Made by a program: the position numbers and the translations under genes
The notes under the pieces: generated by a model
Database searches by the model: none
The model's input: only the letters and a program-made list of their open reading frames with translations
What the model was told of the DNA's origin: nothing
Source of the DNA: Melieria omissa
Taxonomy: Eukaryota > Arthropoda > Insecta > Diptera > Ulidiidae
Length of the DNA: 64,000 bases
NCBI GenBank assembly: GCA_963971225.1
Contig: OZ020267.1
Span: 55,800,570 to 55,864,569 of the forward strand
Direction: 5' to 3'
Shown here: positions 11,421 to 22,700 of the stretch, in pieces
How positions within the stretch are numbered: the first letter of the stretch is position 1
How the letters are laid out: each line of letters begins with the position of its first letter

Positions 11421-14400
11421 GTCAAATTTTTGTAATACTTAGTACTAATGTAAGTATCGGTTATTAATAAGTATGTTCCGCTTTTCTGACTAAGTATTTC
11501 CACATTGAGGTAAAATGTTTGTAAAAGTTATGTTTTGGTTAACTATGGTTAAGAATTCAGTAAAATTTTGAAAGATTTCCACTACCAAAATTTGTATTTA
11601 TTTTATTTCTTTATTTTTTTTATTAATCTGCTTAAAATATGCCAATCAGTAGTCTACATAGCCTTTTGGCCTATAGACCTCCGAGTCAGATCAGAGTTCT
11701 GCTTCATATCACTTTTCATCTCGAAAATTAAACATCAAAAGATGGAAACCTACTAAAAATTGAAGATATATGACATTCATAAATTTGAAACAACAATCGA
11801 TTGGTTCTTCTTAGCATAGCCAGAGTTGATTTGTTAAGCTTTTTGCTTTCTCCTTTGCTTCTTCTTTTTGTTTATTGCATACCAAATCGTTCACAGTTCA
11901 AGCCTACAGAAGTTTTTTTTCAAATTTTAAAACATTAATAGATAAATAAAGACCCTGTACTTCTCTCTTCTCTCTTATATGCAGTCATCGTGGCCATCTG
12001 GTTCTATTCAATGCAAACCCATTATCCATCAGACGATTTCATTAGCCAAATCAAAGTCCAAAGTTGCCTTACACAATTGACAGCTAAATTGTCGTTTTTT
12101 GTTGTTGTCTGCAATTAAATGATGTTGTTGTTGCAAATCAAAACATTGCTGTTGAGATATTTCAAAAGTTTCATGATGACGTTGCTGGTTGTTGCTCTTA
12201 ATTATATCATTATTGCATTTGTTGTTATTGTTTTGATAACAATCTCTCTACAATGTTGCAATTATTGTTATTTTCCGCCAAACTGCAACACAGAATTCCG
12301 AAAAATTTGTACTTTTGTGATTTTTCTGCGAATTTCATTCAATGCCACATGGCATTTTGTTTTTGTTGTTTTTGAGGGGATTTTCTTCAAAAATTACTCA
12401 ACAGATTTGCAGAATTTTGGGCAATTTCTATTGGTTTGTGTTGTTTTTATGGCATTTATGTTGTTATGGTTTTTTGTTGTTTTAAACTTGAATGCGGCGT
12501 GTGGGTCGATTTGGTGTTGGGCGGCACTGTGAGTAAATATTTGGAAAACGTTGTTGTTTGATTTTTGAAACTAATTTGTATTGTTGTTGTTGTTTTACAT
12601 CACTAACATACAAACATTTTGGCCATGTTTTGTCTTTTGTTATTGTCAATTGTTGATTTATGCTCTCGTTGCCTAAATGTTGGACTCAATTTTCCGGCTT
12701 TGCGAAAATTGTTTTGTTTTGTTCGGCAGTTTTTTTCGTTTTGGTTCGTAAGTTCACTGGAAATTTTCCCAAAAATGTTGTTGAGCATTTGTTGTTGATA
12801 GAATTTTTATTGATAGAATTTTTGCAAGCAACGCGCCTTAAATGGTGGTTGCTGTTTTGAGGCGAAAAGTGTTTAAATATTTGGCTTCTGCTGTGCTGGT
12901 TAACAGTTCTCACTTAACTGCAGAGCGTTGCACGCGTCTCTGCCAACGGTGTGAAGTGGTTTTTATGAGTGAATGTTCTGCAACTTGAAGGAATAAGAGT
13001 TGAAAATATAATTCTTAGAGAATAGAATATAGAAACATTGGCACTGCTTTGACGATTATTCTTTAAAACTAAGGAATCAGGTATACAATTGATTCTAAAA
13101 AAATTAATGGAAAACACTTTTGCATAAACATAATATTTCATAATATTTCATTTCATAAAATATTTTAATGAAATATTTCAAAACAACGCCCAGTAGTTGT
13201 CGTCCACAAGGCCTTTCACCGCCTTCTTCTTTTTTCTTATAAAATTAAAAAAATCGTTTTTTTTTAATGCTCACAGTTAGCTTTAAATGTCACTCATACG
13301 TCTCGGGTGTCCGCAGCAAATTGCCCATAAAACTTTCAATTTTTTGCTGGTCAACACAAAATAACAAAAATACTGTTAAAAAATTCCATTTCACAGCATT
13401 ACTAAGCATTGCCATTTCGATGTTCGTTTTTGCTGCCAACGCCTCTTCGCATCGCACCCAAATAGCACAAACTTTCGAAACGCATAAAAGCCGCTAAATT
13501 TCTGACTAAACATAAAACGTCTGTTGCAATGCGAAATTTTCGTTTATTGCACATAAACGAAGCGGCCTCGTAAATGCTTTGTCAATTTTCCAACAACAAA
13601 CACACAAACAAACAACAGCCGCGCACACCCACGTCTGTCCACCTATCTGGGATTAGCCGCTCTGTGAGCACTGCACGCCTGACGGTCTGCCGGTGCGTAG
13701 GTGGTTGGATTGGTGGTGAAGATGCCTTTCGAAAGCATGCAAGCGTAATTAATGTCACTCATACGCTGCTGTTGACCGAATTGCCTCGTTTCGCTGCAAA
13801 TGTCACTCATACGCCGTGTAGTGCAGCAAATAAACATCACTAGCGCAACAACTTCAACAAAAACAGCAATAACCCAAAGTGTGTTTAGCAATAAGCAACA
13901 GTAGTAGGTAAACAGACAAACAGACGCGCCAGACAGCCAACCAGCCAGCCAGAAAGTCAGCCAGTCAGTCGGCCCAGTCTCACTCAGACAAACACTTTTC
14001 GACAAATAAAACCTGCTGCTGCCTTACCTTCCCAGCAGCAATTCATATAGCATGTAAATAGAATGCGGCATAACGAAAACCATGTAGTGAAAAATGCGCC
14101 TACAACAACACAGTTATGATAATAAAAACAACAAAAAAATAATGCAAAACAAAATTAACCAGTTGCCACGCACATAAAAATACCAGCACAGACAGTGTGT
14201 CGACGTTGGTCTTAAAATTGAAATTGCAAAGCGTAAAGAAAAAAAATACAACAACAACAACCATACAAATAACGCAACGAATAAACCAAACTTGTGCGGT
14301 AAAAAATTCAAGAGAACAAACAAAGAACGAACGGAAAAGTGGGTAGAGGAGAGAAGCGACTGGCGGCAAAATCTCAAATGAAGCTTAAACTGGTTTGGCC

Positions 14401-15930
14401 ATTTCAGCTATTTTAAGAAGCAAAGCACTTACAATAACAACAACAACAACGAACAGTATTGTAATAATAGCAATCATAATAGCAACAACAACAATAAGCA
14501 GCAAAACAAAACCAATACCAAAAAAACACATAGAGATAGTCAGATAAGCAAAGCAACGTGCGAGCCGGTGGCTAATGGCGCGTCGATAGCGCAACAACAA
14601 AAGCGTCATAAGGCGCTGGGAACACAATTTATGCAACCAGCACAAGCTGGAGAACAATGCAAAACAGCACGAAACTATTTAATGCAAATATTTGTTATTT
14701 ATTAAACTTATTGGGGCGTCTCAAGTGCGCCAGGTGGAAAAATATTAAATGTCAAGCAGCAAAAATTGTATGAAGGGGCATAAAAATACTACAAATTATG
14801 TGGTTAAAGTTATGGAGGATCTAAAAATGTCCAAAGAAGACTAAGGTAGAAATTTAGCAGGACAAAACCAAGTCAAACGAGACACTTTTCAGTTGCATGT
14901 CAGCAAGAAACTAAAAGAACGAATGACTCTTCTACAGTAAATGAACAAATTTTCATTTCAACTGAATAAACAAAAACACTTTTAATGTTAATATTTTTTA
15001 AATTATTTTAATATTGACAAATTTGAATATTTTTGTTTTAATTACTTTAATATTGAAAAATTTTAATATATTTTTTTTTAATTATTTCTGCTATTTATAA
15101 ATTTAGCTTCTTCTCTATTTAGCAGTCAATACAAGCAACAGCCCAACTTATTTAACTAGTAACTGGAATAGTTACCAGTTAAATTCAATTCTTTATTTCT
15201 GCCAACAACTCTCAACACTCTCGGAAATATTTTTCATTAAATTTCTTGAAACCCGTATTCACAAAACGTGCCAATGTGCAATGTAACTTTCTTGCTGCCG
15301 CTCACCTAAGTTGCGCCGTTGCAGTTACGTGTTGCCACTTTGTTTGTTCTTTGTGTGGCCCAATCGGCATAGTCGACCATATCTCGACGCACATTGAAAT
15401 GCCCATAAATACCGTTACAGTCGTGCATTCTTATTATTCAATTAAATTCTTGTCGCTCATTGTCTCCCACTTTGGTCACGTTTGCATGCTTTGCCGTTGT
15501 GGCTTTAATGCAGCTCGTTTGCTTTCCGATGGCTGTTGCTGCTCATTCGCATTGCTTGGGCATTTCCTTCTTAACTGTTCTGACTATTGTTGTTACTGTT
15601 GTTAGTCGGTGTTGTTATTCAACAGTTGCTTCCATTTATATAAAATGATATTTATGCTAATTGAAGTTATGTCTTTTTTTTGCCACAATGTAAGCATTTA
15701 ATTGCGACGTTTCTACGTTTCTACGCTGCGTTTTTAACTCGGAATTTCTGTTTGACTATTTCTATAATTGCTTTCAAAGTAATCCAATCTCATTAAGGAA
15801 CTTTTGGTTAGTCATAACTCATTGCAGTCGTTTTGTAATTTCATTCGCTGATTCAGTTTAATCACACAATTGGCTCATACAAACAATTCCTGTCGCCTGA
15901 GTGGTTCATGATCTACGAATGAATTAAGAT
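11421..15930. other. Non-coding, TTG/CAA-rich
   Basis: The stretch is dominated by TTGTTG runs at 12100-12850 and CAACAA runs at 13600-14650. A 137-codon frame at 12119-12532 is hydrophobic only because TTG and TTT triplets encode Leu and Phe, so I do not call it a gene. The three exact 15-mers described separately are the only non-random signal I found. Confidence 0.5.
13286..13813 (+). repeat. Three exact copies of AATGTCACTCATACG
   Basis: The 15-mer AATGTCACTCATACG occurs at 13286-13300, 13751-13765 and 13799-13813, all on the plus strand, with unrelated flanks. The last two are 48 bp apart. It lies in DNA that is not a tandem repeat. It could be a clustered protein-binding site or a remnant of local duplication. 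I do not recognise the motif. Confidence 0.75.
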
Positions 15931-17333
15931 TTTATGGATGGGTGAAAGGTTCATCGATAGTTTAAGACCATCTCTAGAAACCATATCTAATTATTGACGG
16001 TTCTTACTTTTCGAATGGTCTGCGACTCTCCGACGGTCTCCAACTCCCAGTCAGTTTAAGTCTGTGTTGTGCAAATATATTCTTAGACAATCTCTGACAG
16101 TTGTATGTTACCGAATAATCCTTGTCTTGGGAATTGTTCCTATTTGTTAAATAATCTCGGATATAGTACCTGCTCTATATAGTACCTGACACCAGAAGAT
16201 ATTCGACTTCTGACCAGTTCCTGACTGCGGAATGACGCTATAACTTTTCAATGCTTTTTTCCTATGGAATGATTTTTGAATCTTGTGAAAAGATCTCGGA
16301 TCTTTAGCTCTCATATGGTACCCGACTTCTAGAGATTATTTGACTTCTGAGCAGTTTATGACTGCCGAATAGAGCCCTAACTATCCAACGGATTTTTGGT
16401 TATTTCCCATGGAATGATCTCGGACTCTTGTGAAATAATCTCGGATCTCTTACTCTAAGAAGAGTATAGTATCCGACTTCTACAGGATATTTGACTTCTG
16501 AGCAGTTCCTGACTCTAACTATCCAACAGTTCTTTCCTATGAAATGATCTCTGACTCTTGTGAAATTATCTTGAATCACTGGCTCTTTTATAGTACCTGA
16601 AACTAGAGGATATTAGATTTCTGAGCAGTTCCTGACTACCGCCGAATGGAGCTCTTACTATCCAACGGTTCTTTTCTATGAAATGATCTCTGATTCTTCG
16701 AGGATCCCTAACTCTCCAACAATACTTGGACTCCCGAACTGTTCTTGACACTTGGACAATTCTGTCGGACTGTCTGACTGCCTGACGGTAACAACCTCTC
16801 GAATAGACTTTGACTCTCAAACAGTTTCTGACTGGTTTAAATGGCTTCAGATGCTTCCTGACGAATGGTATTCGTTTTCTTTTAGGTTCTCTGGTAGTAA
16901 TTGAACCCTTGAACGGTCCCTGACACCTGAGAGCTTCCTAACTATAGAGCGGTTCCCGACTACCTGGCGGTAACAAACTCGCCAAATACACTTTATCCCC
17001 GCACAGTTTCCGACTGTTCTCTGGTACTTTGCTTTTAAAATGTTATTGACTTCAGACGGTTTTCTAACTATTGAACTGTGGAATGATTCCTGTGTCATTT
17101 AAAAAGCCAGAATGATTTCTTATTCTGAAATGGTCTCTATGTTAGGTTAGAAGACCACATTGGGTCCACTGTGTATCCCTTCATTCTTTAAAATACCGGC
17201 GTCTTTCCTTATCTCTTGGGACCCCTGCAGATCCAGACGAGATCTTTTTGGAACCAGTTGGAAACCAAGTGGTCTCTAACTTTTGGAAACTTTTTGGCTT
17301 TCACACGGCATCAGACACCCAGACGTTAATTAA

Positions 17334-17416
17334 CCCTTTCCGTCATGAAAATAAACCCGTTCTGTATGAATTGTATGGGCTGTAGTCCAATATATTAGAC
17401 ATTGTGACTGAAAGGG
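17334..17416. mobile_element. piggyBac-type MITE, 83 bp
   Basis: TTAA at 17330-17333 and 17417-17420 flanks a short element. It begins CCCTTTCCGTCATGA and ends with the inverse of CCCTTTCAGTCACAATG. TTAA target duplication and CCC-starting termini are the known signature of piggyBac-superfamily transposons. It is non-autonomous and has no coding capacity. Confidence 0.75.
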
Positions 17417-17547
17417 TTAACTCTCGGACGGTCTGATTTGGCAGTTAAAGCTCTTAACTCTGGAACGTTCCTAGTCTGTGGAATAGTCTGTGACTCTTCA
17501 ATGGTCGCTGAATCTTTTGCAATATTTGACTATCCGAGGGTACTTAA

Positions 17548-17830
17548 CCCATTAGTGCCCAATTTTTTGTTTCGACTTTCGAGCTAATTTTCTGAAAGAA
17601 ATGGCCGGAATTTTTATTAAAAAACAAGTTCGAATATAAACACGTAAACAAATATTTTTATTTTCATTTTAATATTGCTCCAAATGGGATCATTGGGCAC
17701 AGCGGAACATGCATCCCACGATGTTCGCTTCGCATTCGAAATTTTATCGAAAGCTCGATATATTGTTGCCTTTGAATAATGTGCTCGTTTAAGTAAGTGT
17801 TCCCAAATGGGAATATTGGGCGCTAATGGG
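17548..17830. mobile_element. piggyBac-type MITE, 283 bp
   Basis: TTAA at 17544-17547 and 17831-17834 flanks the element. Its termini are CCCATTAGTGCCCAATTTT and, inverted, CCCATTAGCGCCCAATATT, so about 16 of the first 19 bases match. The termini differ from the 83-bp element 130 bp upstream, so it is a different family with the same insertion chemistry. Confidence 0.85.
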
Positions 17831-18185
17831 TTAAACTCTCAAACAGTCTCTGACACTTGAGTGGTCTCTTACGGTAGAGTTCCTGTTTCTATTTCTGACT
17901 GACTGGCAGTAACTTTTTTTGAACGATTCCTAAATTGTTTAATGGTCCTTTAGCATAGAACTGTTCATGCCCCTGAAAGGGTTCCGAACTCTCAAATGAT
18001 CAACGGCTCTGAGATTGTATTTTACTTTCATGTGGTACTTGACTCTCAAACGATAATTGATGTTTTGACGTTTTCTGACAATCGAATGGTCTCTGACTAT
18101 CAAACTGTCTTAGCCTTTGCAACTGTCCATCTCGAGGAGATACTGACCATTTGTAAGAAACTCACTCATCATAACATGGCATAAA

Positions 18186-18940
18186 AAGTTCTAACTGTTC
18201 ATACCAGTGCTACATATTTTGGTTCTTTCTCTCCTAGTTTCTGTAAAAGATTTAATTTTTGGATTCAAGCATGAAACTAAATCCTTCTTGGTATTGTTTA
18301 CATTCTCCATATGACAGCCCTTTCTAGAACCGTAAAGCACACATAATGAGATTAAAATGTTGCGTCTGTTCAATTGACGCCCTGAACCGCATTACGCAAC
18401 TTTGCGTATTCTTATTTCGATAGCTAGAAGCACGTTTTTCAAAATTTACTGTAGCGCATTATTTCGCGCAAAAAATTTATTGTTGATTTTTATTGGCAGT
18501 GGTGTGTTGAACAGTGGTGCGCTGAAAGGGCCAACAAATAAACGCAGCAATAAGCCTACAACGAAATTGATCTACAAAAATAAAAGAACTGAAACAACAT
18601 TTGAATCAGATGGTCACCCCACAATTAAACAATTAAGAATTGGGAATTTTGCTAAAATGTGAAAGTGTAATAGTGAAAATTGAATTAAGAAAGTAAAAAT
18701 TTCCATGAGACATGTATGTTTCATTGATCATGAAAGGTTTAATGTGAATTGTTAATGCAAACGTGTCTTTAATTTTTTCTATATATAATTTGTTTCAGTA
18801 ATTTTTTCTTGCAACCTGCTGTCATTAATTTTGAAAATTTTTCTTCCGACTCAAAATGTATGCACATTTTTTTCTATTAAATATTTTCATACTTCACTTT
18901 CAAACCAAACCTAAATGCTTTTCTCTATTTCTATTTGCAG
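18186..18940. other. Non-coding upstream of AdamTS-A first recognised exon
   Basis: This AT-rich DNA ends in the acceptor TCTATTTGCAG at 18930-18940, which opens the first AdamTS-A exon I can recognise. An upstream leader exon must exist, but I could not place it. Confidence 0.5.
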
Positions 18941-18994
18941 CTGGTGCTTAAGAAGACCTGCGAGTGGTGGTTCTATAAAAATAAATGCCGCAAC

Positions 18995-19732
18995 ATGTCC
19001 ACCCACTGGAAACAGAATGCCTTCCTCATACTGACAACCTGCGTGTTGCTGCTGCTGGCGCTCATCATTTTTCTCTGCCTGCCCATCGGCAGTGGCAGCG
19101 GCGGCGGCGTTGGTGTTGGTGGCGGCGGTGCACTGCACAAACTCACCAATTTCACACAACTGCCCAGCACAACAACAAGATTTCCACCCATTATTGAATC
19201 GCCGGAAATCAAAACAATTTTCATTAATCATTCATTCATTGGTGACGAAGATTGGAGCGTTCAAGGTGCGTTGCGCCCACACAGTTCAGTTTCGCTCAAC
19301 TCAGTTCACAAACGTTCTCGATATCTTTCTCTCTTTCTCGCTCTCTCTTTAGATGAAATAGAGAATGACATTGATGATATTAATAATAGCATTCCCGATG
19401 AATTTACCAGTGACTATGTGACGCCGAAGAAGATGCACAATATCACTTTAAGTGCTGACGATCTGCTCTACGAGTCGAAACGGAATCACAACAACAAACA
19501 AAAGGGTATATTTATTGAACAGGACGATTTAGTTGAGTGTGTTTAGGGCTCATAGTGGGAATTCGTGTGCATTGCAGATTATTATTCGGCATTCAGCGAA
19601 ACGGGTACATTTCGTCAAAAATCTAGTCAAATATGGGATCCACATCCGGAGTATATAATGAAGGCATTTGGACATCAATTGCATTTGGTACTGCATCAAG
19701 ATACATCGTTCATACCACCGAAAACATTTAGA
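18995..19732 (+). CDS. AdamTS-A: AdamTS-A exons 1-3: signal segment and start of prodomain
   Basis: Exon 1 encodes a short polar start, then the hydrophobic run [20 protein letters not shown], then a Gly/Ser-rich linker. This is a signal peptide or signal anchor. Exons 2 and 3 encode an acidic segment, then [20 protein letters not shown] and FIPPKTFR, the reprolysin-type prodomain. Introns are 19266-19352 (87 bp) and 19506-19577 (72 bp). The 87-bp intron is a multiple of three and has no in-frame stop, so retention would insert 29 residues without a frameshift. Confidence 0.88.
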
Positions 19733-22700
19733 GTGAGTATTGGAACTTAAAATGTAAAATACTACAGAAGTTCTTGGGTTGAGAGGCAAATAGATGAAAA
19801 TCCAATTCAATAGGTTTAAACAATTGAATGGTTAAAATGGATTTGTGTTTCAGAACTTTACACCAAGAAAGTTGGGTTACTGGAAATATTTTCTTTAACC
19901 CTTTCGGGACGGAGTTTAATTTTGAAATCCAAAATACTCTCAGTGGAAATATTCTCATGCCACGAATGTTGGGGTTAGAAAATTATATTGTACTCACAAA
20001 TTCTGAAATCATCCTTTTATGCTGGAACACCGAAATCGAAAAAACATTTTGCTTGCATCATAAGATTTGAATAATTGTTTTGAGGGACATTAAAAAGATG
20101 CTGGGAGGTATTATCCCAGTAGTCCCGAAAGGGTTAAAGCATCTTAATTCTTAATTCTTTATGAATAAATTTTCATAAATTTGCAATACATTTATTTCCA
20201 ATTAAAGAAGTGTGGTTCAATTCTCAAAAATCGCATCGATTTATTTTTGTTAGTTTTATTTGTTTCAATTAAATTAAGGAAAATTTTAAATTAAAGGAAA
20301 TTAAAAGCAATTAATAGCCATTGTAAATTAATGATATGAATTATGAATTAATTTAATAATTTTTTTTTTTGTTTCTATCGTGTCCCAAAAATTCACAAAA
20401 TATGTATACGTAGACACAGGTTAACAAACAATGTCTTGGGCTTATAATATAATTTTAATTAATTTATTAATTTTTTCTTATTCTTAAAATCGTTTTACCC
20501 TTTTCCCTGACAGAAAAAGCTGAATGACGAATAACTTGAAAATGACTCAATTGGGTTTTTTTAATTATTTAATTTCATGGCTTTCTAGAAGAAAATCTTT
20601 CGTGACTGTAACTATTTTTCAATTCTAATAAAATATAAATGTTACAAATATTTTTTAACAAAATTTGCCATTAGTTTGGAACAGTGGCGGATCCAGGGGG
20701 AGGTTTTGGGGGTCGAAACCCCCCCCCCGAAATATATGGATCGACTATAAAACTACATGCAAATTAAAAGGCATTTTCTAAAAATTAAAGAATTACTTTT
20801 CAAAACCTCCCGTCCGAAATATTTTTCTAGATCCGCACCTGGTTTGTAACAATATTTCATATTTTCCATGACCCAGAGCTGAGTCGGAACTGTCTAAATT
20901 TCCGGTTGAAACACGCTTTGTGAAATACAAAAGTTCTGAAACTACATTTTTCAAACGTCAATGCCATATTTAATTTCACTGTATTTACTCTCAATGCTTT
21001 TTCGGCCACTTTGCAGGTAATACGAATTTTAAATAATAGAACGGAGGAGGAGGATGACGAAGAAAACGGCCATTATTTGGGCTGTTATTACAAGGGCAAC
21101 GTGCAAGGCGATGATCAGTCGGCGGTGGCCGTATCGCTGTGTAATGGCATGGTGAGTAAAAACAAAAACAACAACATAAGTATTGTATTTTTTTTTTCTA
21201 AAATCCATACAAGTGGCAACACAAAAAGCCATAAAGCAAAATCAAACAGCCTTCGTGTAGCTATAAGTAAGAATAAATACTAAAAATTGAGAACAAAAAA
21301 AATGAAAAAAGTAAACACCTACGTGTATGTAGGCAGCTCTGCCCCGGCGTGCGGACAACATTATGAAAATTTGCAATTAGCAGTAAATCAATTTTAGCCG
21401 CCACGCTGTGCATAAATATGCTACCGAAACACTAATTGCATGTTTTGTCTCTTTCTCGCCATCTCGTTCGCTGTCCATGATTGACGCATTGACGCCGACT
21501 GACAGACGGGCTACATCAAAACGAGTTTCGGTTCGCTGCTCATACAGCCCGTCAATCAGACCGGCGACGACTCGGAGGTGCTGCACAAGGTGTGGCGTCA
21601 CTCGCGTCGCAACGCCAGACACGCGGTCGCCGGCAATCTCGACATGGACCTGCAGGTGCTCGAGCAGAACATATTCACGAAGCTGCTGCGCAAGAAGCGC
21701 AACTACGTCGACCGGCACCTGTTCACCATGGAAGTGCTGGTCGCCGTCGATCGCACGATGAGCGAATTCCACAAGGACGACCTCAAGTCCTACATACTAA
21801 CGCTGATATCGATCGTATCGAATATATTCTCGGACGCGAGCATAGGCAATTCGATTTACATATCGGTAGCAAATATTTTAATCTTGCGCGATGATCGCAA
21901 AAAATGTGAGAATTTGTGTGTAGTTATTGGTGTTGGCGCTGATGCATTGGCAATGTTATTCTGTGTGTATGTGTGTGTGTGTGTGTGTGTGTATTGCATG
22001 TTCATTTGTACTTGTTTTGTGTTTGACTGTGTGCGTCCGCAGTTTGGTGTTGGGTGCTAATGCATTGGCAATGAGCGCACATTCCCCCTCGCGGCAACTT
22101 CAGCTAATCGGCATTGATTTTCATCTCATTCCCGCAGCCACGTCGGCCTCGTCAATGCTGAAGGAGTTTTGTTCGATTCTTTCGATGCAGGGCTACCACT
22201 ACGACACTGCAATGCTCATAACACGGTAAGTCAGTCAGTGGCATTTGACACATTCAGCGTCACTTTGAAATTATTTTCGTGCCTTGGCAGCGATCAAATT
22301 TGCCGCAACGAGGGCGAACAGTGCGACACATTGGGTCTGGCCGAGCTGGGCACCGTCTGCAAGCGACAATCGTGCTCCATTGTTCAGGACAACGGACTGC
22401 CGGCGGCCTTCACCATTGCACACGAATTGGGACATATGTAAGTAGTATTTGTTGTTGTTGTTGTTGTGATGTTCATTTTCATTTTTGTGTGTGGCAAATG
22501 GTTTGTTTTTAGTTTGAATATGCCACACGATGACGACGATCGCTGCAAGCAGTTCAACAAGCCGGGCACAAAGCGCAAACTGCACATCATGTCAAGCATT
22601 ATGGGCGACGATATACATCCGTGGTCCTGGTCGGATTGTTCACGCTACTATGTCTCGGAATTTTTAGAGTAAGTTGTAGTCAAGGCTGGCAACAGAGAAC

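Larger units (their letters stand above)
15930..18185. repeat. Highly degenerate minisatellite field
   Basis: Phrases such as CTGACTCTCGAACGGTTCC and ATGATCTCTGACTCTTGTGA recur throughout. The clearest block has a TAGTACCTGACTTC-like start at about 16181, 16316, 16468 and 16591, a 123-152 bp period. Copies decay towards both edges. Two TTAA-flanked MITEs are inserted in this field. Short open frames here are by-products of the repeat. Confidence 0.7.

Noticed and set aside
12119..12532. 137-codon hydrophobic frame that looks like a membrane protein
   Set aside because: Composition follows TTG and TTT runs; no conserved motif, no splice or promoter context.
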